Below, in pieces: positions 20,553-33,000 of a DNA stretch of 64,000 nt. The DNA is from Mesostigma viride (lineage: Eukaryota > Streptophyta > Mesostigmatophyceae > Mesostigmatales > Mesostigmataceae), in NCBI GenBank assembly GCA_009746045.1, contig RPFO01000612.1:88350-152349 (forward strand), written 5' to 3'. Positions within the stretch are counted from its first letter, which is position 1. Each line of letters starts with the position of its first letter. The notes under the pieces were generated by a model that did no database searches, was not told where the DNA came from, and saw only the letters and a program-made list of their open reading frames with translations. The translations under genes and the position numbers were made by a program.

Positions 20553-21902
20553 TTAACCCATAGTCCGTAAACTACCCGACCTGTCGGGTAGTTTGACTAA
20601 CGGTCGAATTTCGCGCCGCGCCGTGAGCGCCGCGCCACTTGTGACGGATGTCAGTGGTCCGGTGGGTCCGGGAACACTTAGGGACGAAGGTGATGCATAG
20701 GTTTGGGGGTAATATTCGCCATAGCCTGGTAATTACAACGTGCATTGAGAATGTATCACGTGACTTTGGCGGGAAAATTTCGCTCGCGCGCGCGCGTAAT
20801 GAGATATGGCTGCCAACGTGCCTCTGTCACGAAATTTTTGCGTCTCACGGCTTGAAACGGTTCAGAATGTTGCTCAGAATGACGATGCATGATTTTCGTA
20901 GGTCAGGCACCGCCAGATTTATAGGGTTAGGAAAATACAGGTAGGAAAATATGACTTTCCTGGTCGTCAGTTCCATATGAGTCATAGCTTATCATAGGTC
21001 GATTTTCTCCCTATGGCCGGGCAATCTGCGCCAGCCCGGGCATCCAGTTTGGGTAAGGGACGTCAGCTGCAGCGTTTGCTGAGAATGCGGACTAGTTTAG
21101 TGGCCATCTTTGCACGGAACATGGACCTGGTAGCCATGGTGGATCATGAAGTATGCGGCTATTGCGGCCTTTGCCTGTAGATCATCAGTATGTGTGAGAT
21201 ATGAGGGTCCCGGCCAGCGGAATCCGGGTAGGGCATGAACGAGCCAGGTACGACAACGTATTTGCGTGTTGTTTGCAGCGGAATACGTATCCCATGCATT
21301 ATGAATGACGATTTTATCCATGCATATTTCAGCAAGTTCCATGCCTGTTGTAAAGAGTGGTATTAGCCCTGAAAGTGCCCAGTTTGGGGCATTTCTTTGG
21401 AGTATACCACTCCGTCAGTGCAGGTAGGCAACGTGTTTGTATTCCAGCACTTTTGGCAGCCTTTGATAGCTTGTTATAATGCATTATTGTGCTGCATGTC
21501 ATAGATAGCTGTTTTCACGCGCGTAACCCACACACATGTATGAGCACGTTATATAGGGGTAATGGGTTATCCGGGTGGTCTGACCCAAGGAAAGCACCAT
21601 TGGACTATCCAACTAAGTTGTCCAATGTTGGTATTGAGATTCCCTGCCCTCCCTGGGAAGTTAGGGGGGGGTAGACTTTTCCTTGGGGAAAAAAGATCGT
21701 CTTTTGGCCAGCTTTGACTGGAGCTATCATCCAAATGCTTTTAAAAAGCCAAGGTATTATTGCATATTCTGAAAGCCCTTGAAGTGTAGATACTCCTAGC
21801 ATCTTGGTTGGGGGTATTTGGAGTTGTGGCCTGTGAGTTATGATTTTTTTCATTTTCAGGGGTATAAAAGTGCCAAAAATGGGTCAGCGGACTATGGGTT
21901 AA
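20553..21902. mobile_element. Non-autonomous TTAA-target DNA transposon (piggyBac-like ends)
   Basis: The element spans 20557-21898 (1342 bp). It begins CCCATAGTCCG, ends with the exact complement CGGACTATGGG, and is flanked on both sides by TTAA (20553-20556 and 21899-21902). A CCC-starting terminal inverted repeat with TTAA target duplication is the signature of piggyBac-type elements, although other TTAA-specific superfamilies exist. A sub-terminal hairpin (ACTACCCGACCTGTCGGGTAGT) lies at about 20571-20592. The longest internal frame (98 codons at 20648) has no transposase motif, so the element would need a transposase from elsewhere. Confidence 0.75.
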
Positions 21903-21914
21903 AATTGCCATTTA

Positions 21915-21949
21915 TGACAAATGCTAGCAAAATTTGCTAGCATTTGTCA
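21915..21949. repeat. Perfect palindrome, 17 bp arms, 1 nt centre
   Basis: Arms 21915-21931 (TGACAAATGCTAGCAAA) and 21933-21949 are exact complements. It starts 12 bp after the right target duplication of the TTAA-flanked transposon. Confidence 0.85.
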
Positions 21950-22139
21950 CTAATTAGGGCTCCAAATGATCAAGAACTTTGTACAAGGTCAGAACAGCTA
22001 TTATTCGTCACGGCCGCAAAGTGGCCGTACAACATAATCTGAGTTGAATTGGTGTGTCTAGGCAAGGGCAAGTGGTGTATGTGGCCAGTTTTGGCCTTGG
22101 ATCTGGAGTTAACTTAAGCCGGGAATACCATGTAAAATA

Positions 22140-22641
22140 AAAAATTATAACATGCATCCGTGGGGAGGTCATGTAGCACATATTTCATGATGGATGGGGT
22201 GGAGGAAGCCGCGTGATCGAACTATCCTAACTCTATCTAGAAAAGCCTAACTACACTACTCATCAAAACGCCTCCTCCGCTTGGGGGGATAGATACCATG
22301 TAAACTTAACTCATTTTGACTCAACTACACCACCAGTAGGCAGACACATCCCGGGTAGTGGTGGGACCCAATCCTAGCCATAAACTTGAATGGGCCATAA
22401 ACTTGAATGGACAAAAAAAGGCCATTTCTTGCAATGTGTTGTATAACGCCGACGAGGAGCCTGTGGGGGCTCCGCGTGTGACCAAGTATGGCATTCATAG
22501 CGATTCGGGCCGCGGTGCCCACACCCCTGTAACTAGGACCTAGATAGCTTATACCATCCATTCCATCCCATGTTCCCCTCCCACTAGCTGAGGACTTATG
22601 CTCACGTGACGCAGTCACGTGTCTATTAATTAATTAATTAA
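22140..22641. repeat. LINE-tail-related repeat bounded by hairpins
   Basis: The left end repeats the blocks of 568-745 (ATAACATGCATCCGTGGGG, then GATGGATGGGG and CTAACT words). The right end has a palindrome (CACGTGAC, GCA, GTCACGTG at about 22602-22620) followed by (TTAA)n at 22625-22641. The hairpin-plus-TTAA ending matches the LINE tail design, but the unique part is not recognised. Confidence 0.5.
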
Positions 22642-23399
22642 TTGTGTAACGCCTAGGATTGATGAAAAGTGCCTATACTAGTCTAGTTAACCGGTTCAGT
22701 CTAGTTAACCGGTTAGTTGTCAGTGCTTGGAATTTGAGATTTGACAATTCACACGTGCACTTGGCTAGCTCGATATCCTATAATTTCCGGTGCCACCGTT
22801 GTGAGTTCGCCAACTAGGCCGGTGGTCCAGGACTTCATTTATAATAACACGGGTGGAATATATTGTTGAGGCATGCAGGTGTGGTATATATGGCCGGCCC
22901 TTTTAATTAACTAGCTATAGAAACATCTATTAAGTGGGACAACTTCTATGCACAGCGTGGGAAGGAAGGCAACATTTTCACCTACGACCAGCCAGGGGCG
23001 ATAAGGGCTAGCCGATTTGAAAGGCGCTCCCAAATGGGACAAATTATATCGATATGGTGCACTGATATCAAGTCAATGATTTGCAAATGCTAGGTGTGGA
23101 TTGATAATTTCCCGATATTTGGAGAATTTATAAGAGCATGCAAGAATAAATAGATGTGTGTATAGATCAACCACATGATGCGGACGCCCCTTGCGGGCTA
23201 GAATAGTCCTAGCTTGTAACCATTGGTAGTCACTGCTGCCATGGCAGCCATGCCTAGAATATGTTATAATAATATAATTACTTACAGCAGAGTGAAATCA
23301 CTCAAACCAAAGCAAACGCCCAGCTATAAACCTCTATACAGAGCCATGTCAAATCTCTATACTACGATAAGACCAATGGAAACTCCTAACGGGAGGAAC
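22642..23399. other. Unassigned AT-richer segment
   Basis: No gene was recognised. A short direct repeat (TCTAGTTAACCGGTT) occurs twice at about 22681-22712. Confidence 0.4.
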
Positions 23400-23620
23400 C
23401 TAATAGCCCTGCTGCACCGCAAAATCAGCCCGCGTACGGCGGAGCATGATGTCAGCCATGGCCCGAGTCAGCGCCACCGACAAGCGCTGACGCCAATATG
23501 ACGTCCAGGTCCGCGCCGACCATGAGGCCCGCTGGCCCTCCAGGTCCAGCCGGTCCTCCCGGAGCCGGCAACACTCCTTGAAGAAGGCGGAGGTCAGGGG
23601 CCCCATGGCCCCAAACTGCC
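23400..23620 (-). pseudogene. Possible LINE-type coding fragment
   Basis: A minus-strand frame of 68 residues contains ECCRLREDRLDLEGQR and YWRQRLSVALTRAMADIMLR. Charged, amphipathic sequence of this kind resembles the linker regions of LINE ORF2, but the match is not decisive. It is adjacent to a plus-strand LINE tail, so its orientation disagrees with that tail. Confidence 0.35.
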
Positions 23621-23629
23621 TAGAATATG

Positions 23630-23988
23630 TTTGCCTATAGCCGTGCCACCCTAGCTAGTCACGTGCACCGCTAACACCTGGTACACAACCAGCCATAGCC
23701 TTAGCCTAGCCCTTGTACAGCCATGTTACGTCCTGGCTATGATCAGATTACTTGCCCACGCTCCTTATTTTGATATGATCACATGGGTCTTATTGCGCCC
23801 GTGGCAGAACTTGCCGGATCGTCTATCGTGTCCGATTGCTGCTGTGGCATGCCTCTGGCATGAAGGAGAAAGGGGCCTCTGCCCTTTCTTCCTGGTGTGC
23901 ACATATAGGAATTAAAAGCACTTCGGTGTACCGTGACTCCCCAACGGGAGCACCAGCTTAATTTATTAATTAATTAATAATAAATAAA
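23630..23988 (+). mobile_element. LINE 3' end, second tail subtype, with (TTAA)n
   Basis: A unique 3' region (CCAGCCATAGCCTTAGCC, GCCCACGCTCCTTATTTTGA, AAAAGCACTTCGGTG) leads into the hairpin GTGACTCCCCAACGGGAGCAC and a (TTAA)n tail at about 23959-23988. The same sequence, reversed, is found at 52756-53045. It ends 40 bp from the stop codon of the minus-strand gene B. Confidence 0.75.
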
Positions 23989-24028
23989 CATAGGACATCC
24001 TTCCAGCCACGCTAACGCACGCCAGCCA

Positions 24029-27000
24029 TCATTGCTTGGCCAAAATCTTGTTCCATGCTTCTAAACTCTTTGGTCTTGACGCGGTAAGTGGCCTACCCGT
24101 CACCGGGACCGGTGTGGTCCCTGGGAATGGGCGCAAGCTCACCACCGAGGGTGTCTCACGCACCCTCCCGATCGACGCCGCGCTCCCTTGAGGGGACCTG
24201 TTGCCTGCTTGCAAGTCGCTGGGGTGCCGGAGCCTCGGGTGACCCCCCCCTTGCCGTTGTACTGGAGAATGAGGTTCATCTGCCGAGGGTTGCCTAGACG
24301 AGGGTGCACTGCGTAAGCGCGCATGTTGCCGCTCACGGTAGGGAGACGTCCTTTGCCTTGCGCCACCTGTCTCCCCCGACGAAATATCTCCTGGCCATCC
24401 TTGGTAGGGGCCACCCTCCTGAGGACTGGGCGCTGCCGCCGGCATGTCATCCCACGATGCCAACCCCTTACTAGACGTTGGCCTGGGCATGTTTGTGGCT
24501 TGCTTTGCTGTCCCATGGACAAAGCGGCGGTGGCTGACCTCATTAGGCAAGTCCATGCCCATCGAATAAGAGTTGTCAGCCGACACCCTGGGCACACTGC
24601 CCGCAGGGCGCGCGTGCAATGGCCCTGGCTGCCCACCAGGGAGTGCCGTGCCGGCATACTCCGAGAATGATCTGTGGGACAGCACGGCCGGGCGGATCGA
24701 GGGATCGAGACCCAGCGGCGGCGCAGTGGAGTGAGACGTGCACGGGTGGACAGCAGGGCCGCCGCGGCTCCCCTCCGATATGCGCAAGACCCGTTCCTGG
24801 GGTGACCACGCGCCGCCACGTGGCGGGCTGGTCCCCGCCGCCGCCGCCTTTGGAGATTCTTGCCAGCTGGCGGCAAGTGGGCCATCAACCATCAGCTGCG
24901 CGAAACTTGTCTGCGTGGCGGCGGGCTCCATCAGCCCCAGCTGAAAGCTGCTCCACTGCGTGGTAATGGACTGGGTCATCGCCGGCGGTGGCGGCCCAGG
25001 CACAACTGCAGTGCCAGCTGCAGAACCAGCCGCAGCGGCAGTTGCAGCCACATTCTCTGGTGGTGCATCGCCCGGTGGCTGCCCCCGTGTGCCCTGAGCT
25101 GCCAGCATATCCTCCAGGATGGTCGCGACCGCGTCCCGATTGGCCCCACCGTGTGACGACACGGAGAGCCGCGGCACGCCCTCCTCGCCGCGACCAGGGT
25201 GCACCCCGCTGGACCGCAGGGGCAGCCGGGGGATGCTGATGGCCCGTGAGACCAGCATCTCAAGGGGCTGGAACGACATGGACATGCGGCCCCTGGGTGA
25301 CCCCAAGGGACCCTGGCCGGACGACAGCGACGTCCGGGTCGTGAGCATGTCCGCCCACGAGGGCCCTGGGCCCCCTGAGCTGGCCGGTCTATCCTGGTCC
25401 CTGCATTCCTCGGCTCCGTCGTGGGAGGCCCCGTCTCGTAAAGACGACTCAGCTGCTGCCCTCACCAGCTGCACATCAGGGTCCTCCATCCACCCAAAAC
25501 GCGACAGCAGCTTCCCGAGCCACGGCGCGCCGTCGATGCCGTTCATCCGCAGCAGCATCTCAGGGACCTTGGAGGGGGTCGGTGCGGAGGGCGGCAGCAG
25601 CGCGGACACAGTCATGGGGCTGAGGTAGCGGGCGTCTGCGGTGGACCTGAGGGGGGGAGGGAGATGCAGGAAGGGCAGATGGGGATGGGTGAGTCGGGTG
25701 CCATGCGGTGGGTCGAGTGCCAGGGGCCTCGAGGAGGATAAAAGCTATATGCACAGGATGCAAAGTCCTTGAGGATGGTTGCTCCATGCAGCAGGCAGGG
25801 AGAGCAACTTCGACAGGACACATTTTAAGGCTCCTCAAAACAGTATCCGTTCAGAGTCCGCGGTGTAAGAGACATAACGCATGACGTACGACACACAAGT
25901 GTTGTCTACAAGCGGCACGCAAACGCTGTGACATGCACCCGACAAGACATGCTGCACGCCAGTTGGCCCAGTGGTACGGAACGCGTGCGGAGTTGCTCTC
26001 AGATAGCAAGCATGGACGCAGACCTTATCCACGCATCCACCTTCGTGGCCCCTGCCTCAACTCATCCTCGTCCCGCCCGTACCACCCTGGCCCTCCTCCT
26101 GCCCCTCATTCTGCCCCTACCAACCCTTCCCTCCTGTGCACTCCTTGCGCTATTGACCCCAACCTAGAACACGCCATTTTAAATTCGGAATCTGGCGTCG
26201 AGCCTTCCAAGTATTCCCTCTGGCAGCCACCAGCCAACCAAAAAGTGTGCGAACTCAGCACCCGGAGCAGGGGTGTGCGCGTGAAGAGATGCATCTCTTT
26301 TAGGAAACCATACATCCCCTGCTCCTCCCCCTCTGCTCCTTCTCCTCCTCCCCCTCCCCCCTTTCCCCACCCGCGGGCCCCCAAAAGTGCACAGGAGGCC
26401 AGGCGCCGCCACCCACTTTTCCATCAGCCGCTCGTTCTCTTTACGCAGCTGCTCCAGCTCGCTTTCCTTCTTAAGCTGCTCCCGCAACGCATCCGCCACC
26501 GCCAACAGCAGGCTGGCCATGGGATCCGAGGACTCCTTGCCCTGCTGACACCAAGCAGCGGTTACAGTGGGCGCCCAAGTGGCAGACGCCCGCACAGCAG
26601 CCATGAGGTGGCAGGGATGTGTGGCCGCTTGCCGTGCCAGACGCATCCGTATGCACGAGCCGCCACTGAGTAGATGCATGAGTACCAGTTTGTGCTAGCA
26701 TCTGCGCGGCGCTCGAGGTGGTTTGTGAGGACCTGACTTCGAGGCTTATGCGCCACAGTTGGGACTTGTCCTAGTAGCAGCCCTAGTGGTGGAAGTCATG
26801 GTGGAAATCATGGTGGTGGTGGTGGTGGTGGTGGTGGTGGTGGTGGTGGTGGTGGTGGTGGTGGTGGTGGTGGTGGTGGTGGTGGTGGTGGTGGTGGTGG
26901 TGGTGGTGGTGGTGGTGGTGGTGGTGGTGGTGGTGGTGGTGGTGGTGGTGGTGGTGGTGGTGGTGGTGGTGGTGGTGGTGGTGGTGGTGGTGGTGGTGGT

Positions 27001-30000
27001 GGTGGTGGTGGTGGTGGTGGTGGTGGTGGTGGTGGTGGTGGTGGTGGTGGTGGTGGTGGTGGTGGTGGTGGTGGTGGCGGTGGTGGTGGTGGTGGTGGTG
27101 GTGGTGGTGGTGGCGGCGGCGGCGGCGGCGGCGGTGGTGGTGGTGGTGGTGGTGGTGGTGGTGGTGGTGGTGGTGGTGGTGGTGGTGGTGGTGGTGGTGG
27201 TGGTGGTGGTGGTGGTGGTGGTGGTGGTGGTGGTGGGCTGAGGCGGTTGTCAATATCGCAGTCATGGCAGTGCATGTAGTACATGCAGTGAATAAATATG
27301 CGAGACTTTCGACTCTTGGTAGATAGACCACACAAATGGGAACAGAGCTAGCCGGTGCCCACGCACGACAGGGGAAACAAGGGCCCTTCCCAGATGCAGA
27401 CTACGCAGCACGTACACGAAACTAAATGTACAGCTGGGCAAGCCATGCAGGCCTGACTTGACAACAAAGACGATGGCTCGAGCTTGCAAAACCGGGGAAT
27501 GAGGCCCAGTGGTGTCTGGATGCGCGCGCTAGTGCGTAGAACATACTGGATGCCTTGTCCACATGCCGTACCCATACACACATAAACAATCTTATGTCAC
27601 GGCTAGTGTGTCCAAGGCTTGTACCAAAATCTGTACTCAAGATTTCAACAGACGGGGCTGCAAAGATTGACACTCAGGACATACCGTAAGAGTGGCCCGC
27701 CGCCGCCTGATGGACGTACTCATCCTCCCATGGCGCCTGCTGGGGGTTCGTTGCAGGGCATTGAGAGCGATGACCGGCCGCGGCACATCCCCTGCGGCAG
27801 TTTCAACGTCGCTTAATCCCACAGGCGCCGCTTCCCCGTCAAAAAATGCCATTTTCTGCAACTCTGTCGCTTTCGCAAGCTGCGCATACAACCCAATGTT
27901 TGGAACATAACAGACACATGGTCGAGCCAAGTATCGTCCATCAGAGCGGCAGTAATCTCAAGCAACTGCCAAGGATTAGTCAAATAATGGGGCGTCGGTC
28001 ACCCATATAAATAAGCTTGCCAGGGGGACCTTCCTCCAGAACGAAAATCACATGACACGACACGGAAGCCCAGGAGGCGAAGGTGCCAGAAGCCACAACG
28101 TCAGGCCATTATTTGTGGCACTACTCACCAGGTGCATGTCTTGAGATAGTTCCAGGGTCCTCTCGGACGCTCCTTTCCCATGCCGTGCCTGCTTCCAAAG
28201 CAGAAAGGACGGCAACACGTCCCATCGCCTCCGGAACGTGCCGACAAGATCCCTGGCCATTTGCTGCCGCCGCACGTGCCAGCGCATGACCCGCAACGCG
28301 AGACGTTGCTTGCACATGAACGGGCCGATGTCGTCCGCTAGATCTGCCCGCCGCAACACGCCCGCGGCACGCCACGCGCCCTTTGCGCATGCCTCCAGCC
28401 AATACCCGAACGCCAGCAAGGCGAAATGGTGGACCTGTCGCGTGTGCCGCCACTCCGCCTGCTCGACCGCTTCTTTGTGGGTAAGCCAGGCATCCTTGAG
28501 GTGTAAAAAGGCGGCGCGCAGCAGTTTCTTGGCTGCACGCACTACTACTGGCAGTGGCTTGAGGAGTAGCCGCTGGCGCCGGAAGATCACTCGCGCCTGC
28601 GTGGTGGCGGTGCATTGGGATGGAAGCAGCATGAGAACAAGAGCAGGGACGAGAACAGGACTGACTTGAGGGTCGGCAGGCTAGGGTGGACGGGGAAGCG
28701 TAGGGTGGGCACATCGGGGGACGGGGAAGCGTAGGGTGCGCACATCGGGGGACGGGGAAGCGTAGGGTGGGCACATCGGGGGACGGGGAAGCGTAGGGTG
28801 CGCACATCGGGGCACGGGGAAGCGTAGGGTGCGCACATCGGTGGACGGGGAAGCGTAGGGTGCGCACATCGGGGGACGGGGAAGCGTAGGGTGCGCACGT
28901 CGGGGCACGGGGAAGCGTAGGGTGGGCACATCGGGGCACGGGGAAGCGTAGGGTGGGCACATCGGGGGACGGGGAAGCGTAGGGTGCGCACATCGGGGGA
29001 CGGGGAAGCGTAGGGTGCGCACATCGGGGCACGGGGAAGCGTAGGGTGCGCACATCGGGGGACGGGGAAGCGTAGGGTGCGCACATCGGGGGACGGGGAA
29101 GCGTAGGGTGGGCACATCGGGGGACGGGGAAGCGTAGGGTGCGCACATCGGTGGACGGGGAAGCGTAGGGTGCGCACATCGGTGGACGGGGAAGCGTAGG
29201 GTGGGCACATCGGGGGACGGGGAAGCGTAGGGTGCGCACATCGGTGGACGGGGAAGCGTAGGGTGGGCACATCGGTGGACGGGGAAGCGTAGGGTGGGCA
29301 CATCGGTGGACGGGGAAGCGTAGGGTGGGCACATCGGGGCACGGGGAAGCGTAGGGTGCGCACATCGGTGGACGGGGAAGCGTAGGGTGGGCACATCGGT
29401 GGACGGGGAAGCGTAGGGTGGGCACATCGGGGGACGGGGAAGCGTAGGGTGGGCACATCGGGGGACGGGGAAGCGTAGGGTGCGCACATCGGGGCACGGG
29501 GAAGCGTAGGGTGGGCACATCGGGGGACGGGGAAGCGTAGGGTGCGCACATCGGTGGACGGGGAAGCGTAGGGTGCGCACATCGGTGGACGGGGAAGCGT
29601 AGGGTGCGCACATCGGGGGACGGGGAAGCGTAGGGTGCGCACATCGGGGGACGGGGAAGCGTAGGGTGGGCACATCGGGGCACGGGGAAGCGTAGGGTGC
29701 GCACATCGGGGGACGGGGAAGCGTAGGGTGGGCACATCGGGGGACGGGGAAGCGTAGGGTGGGCACATCGGGGGACGGGGAAGCGTAGGGTGCGCACATC
29801 GGGGGACGGGGAAGCGTAGGGTGCGCACATCGGGGCACGGGGAAGCGTAGGGTGGGCACGTCGGGGGACGGGGAAGCGTAGGGTGCGCACATCGGGGGAC
29901 GGGGAAGCGTAGGGTGCGCACATCGGGGACGGGGAAGCGTAGGGTGCGCACATCGGGGCACGGGGAAGCGTAGGGTGGGCACGTCGGGGCACGGGGAAGC

Positions 30001-33000
30001 GTAGGGTGCGCACATCGGGGCACGGGGAAGCGTAGGGTGCGCACATCGGGGGACGGGGAAGCGTAGGGTGCGCACGTCGGGGCACGGGGAAGCGTAGGGT
30101 GGGCACATCGGGGCACGGGGAAGCGTAGGGTGGGCACATCGGGGGACGGGGAAGCGTAGGGTGGGCACATCGGGGGACGGGGAAGCGTAGGGTGCGCACA
30201 TCGGGGCACGGGGAAGCGTAGGGTGCGCACATCGGGGGACGGGGAAGCGTAGGGTGGGCACATCGGGGCACGGGGAAGCGTAGGGTGCGCACATCGGGGG
30301 ACGGGGAAGCGTAGGGTGCGCACATCGGGGGACGGGGAAGCGTAGGGTGCGCACATCGGGGGACGGGGAAGCGTAGGGTGGGCACATCGGGGGACGGGGA
30401 AGCGTAGGGTGGGCACATCGGGGGACGGGGAAGCGTAGGGTGGGCACATCGGGGGACGGGGAAGCGTAGGGTGCGCACGTCGGGGGACGGGGAAGCGTAG
30501 GGTGGGCACATCGGTGGACGGGGAAGCGTAGGGTGCGCACATCGGGGGACGGGGAAGCGTAGGGTGCGCACATCGGGGCACGGGGAAGCGTAGGGTGCGC
30601 ACATCGGTGGACGGGGAAGCGTAGGGTGCGCACATCGGGGGACGGGGAAGCGTAGGGTGGGCACATCGGTGGACGGGGAAGCGTAGGGTGCGCACATCGG
30701 TGGACGGGGAAGCGTAGGGTGGGCACATCGGGGGACGGGGAAGCGTAGGGTGGGCACATCGGGGGACGGGGAAGCGTAGGGTGGGCACATCGGGGCACGG
30801 GGAAGCGTAGGGTGCGCACATCGGGGGACGGGGAAGCGTAGGGTGGGCACATCGGGGGACGGGGAAGCGTAGGGTGGGCACATCGGGGGACGGGGAAGCG
30901 TAGGGTGGGCACATCGGGGGACGGGGAAGCGTAGGGTGCGCACGTCGGGGGACGGGGAAGCGTAGGGTGGGCACATCGGGGGACGGGGAAGCGTAGGGTG
31001 CGCACATCGGGGGACGGGGAAGCGTAGGGTGCGCACATCGGGGGACGGGGAAGCGTAGGGTGCGCACATCGGTGGACGGGGAAGCGTAGGGTGCGCACAT
31101 CGGGGGACGGGGAAGCGTAGGGTGCGCACATCGGGGCACGGAGAAGCGTAGGGTGGGCACATCGGGGCACGGGGAAGCGTAGGGTGCGCACATCGGGGGA
31201 CGGGGAAGCGTAGGGTGGGCACATCGGGGGACGGGGAAGCGTAGGGTGCGCACATCGGGGGACGGGGAAGCGTAGGGTGCGCACATCGGGGCACGGGGAA
31301 GCGTAGGGTGCGCACATCGGGGGACGGGGAAGCGTAGGGTGCGCACATCGGGGCACGGGGAAGCGTAGGGTGGGCACATCGGGGGACGGGGAAGCGTAGG
31401 GTGGGCACATCGGGGGACGGGGAAGCGTAGGGTGCGCACATCGGGGGACGGGGAAGCGTAGGGTGGGCACATCGGGGGACGGGGAAGCGTAGGGTGGGCA
31501 CATCGGGGCACGGGGAAGCGTAGGGTGCGCACATCGGGGCACGGGGAAGCGTAGGGTGCGCACATCGGGGGACGGGGAAGCGTAGGGTGGGCACATCGGG
31601 GCACGGGGAAGCGTAGGGTGGGCACATCGGTGGACGGGGAAGCGTAGGGTGCGCACATCAGGGCACGGGGAAGCGTAGGGTGGGCACATCGGGGCACGGG
31701 GAAGCGTAGGGTGCGCACATCGGGGGACGGGGAAGCGTAGGGTGCGCACATCGGTGGACGGGGAAGCGTAGGGTGCGCACATCGGTGGACGGGGAAGCGT
31801 AGGGTGCGCACATCGGGGCACGGGGAAGCGTAGGGTGCGCACATCGGGGGACGGGGAAGCGTAGGGTGGGCACATCGGGGGACGGGGAAGCGTAGGGTGC
31901 GCACATCGGGGGACGGGGAAGCGTAGGGTGGGCACATCGGGGGACGGGGAAGCGTAGGGTGGGCACATCGGGGGACGGGGAAGCGTAGGGTGCGCACATC
32001 GGGGGACGGGGAAGCGTAGGGTGCGCACATCGGGGGACGGGGAAGCGTAGGGTGGGCACATCGGGGGACGGGGAAGCGTAGGGTGCGCACATCGGTGGAC
32101 GGGGAAGCGTAGGGTGCGCACATCGGGGGACGGGGAAGCGTAGGGTGCGCACGTCGGGGGACGGGGAAGCGTAGGGTGGGCACATCGGGGGACGGGGAAG
32201 CGTAGGGTGGGCACATCGGGGGACGGGGAAGCGTAGGGTGCGCACATCGGGGGACGGGGAAGCGTAGGGTGCGCACATCGGGGGACGGGGAAGCGTAGGG
32301 TGCGCACATCGGGGGACGGGGAAGCGTAGGGTGCGCACATCGGGGGACGGGGAAGCGTAGGGTGGGCACATCGGGGGACGGGGAAGCGTAGGGTGGGCAC
32401 ATCGGGGGACGGGGAAGCGTAGGGTGGGCACATCGGGGGACGGGGAAGCGTAGGGTGCGCACATCGGGGGACGGGGAAGCGTAGGGTGGGCACATCGGTG
32501 GACGGGGAAGCGTAGGGTGGGCACGTCGGTGGACGGGGAAGCGTAGGGTGCGCACGTCGGGGGACGGGGAAGCGTAGGGTGGGCACATCGGGGGACGGGG
32601 AAGCGTAGGGTGCGCACATCGGGGGACGGGGAAGCGTAGGGTGGGCACATCGGTGGACGGGGAAGCGTAGGGTGGGCACATCGGTGGACGGGGAAGCGTA
32701 GGGTGGGCACGTCGGTGGACGGGGAAGCGTAGGGTGGGCACGTCGGTGGACGGGGAAGCGTAGGGTGCGCACATCGGGGGACGGGGAAGCGTAGGGTGGG
32801 CACATCGGGGGACGGGGAAGCGTAGGGTGGGCACATCGGGGGACGGGGAAGCGTAGGGTGCGCACATCGGGGGACGGGGAAGCGTAGGGTGCGCACGTCG
32901 GTGGACGGGGAAGCGTAGGGTGGGCACATCGGGGGACGGGGAAGCGTAGGGTGGGCACATCGGGGGACGGGGAAGCGTAGGGTGGGCACATCGGGGGACG

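Noticed and set aside
24088-25628. Plus-strand frames opposite the last exon of gene B
   Set aside because: They are shadow frames of the long GC-rich exon. The minus frame is open for 539 codons and keeps phase with the upstream exon.
26759-27335. Poly-Val, poly-His and poly-Pro proteins
   Set aside because: They are translations of the (GGT)n array.
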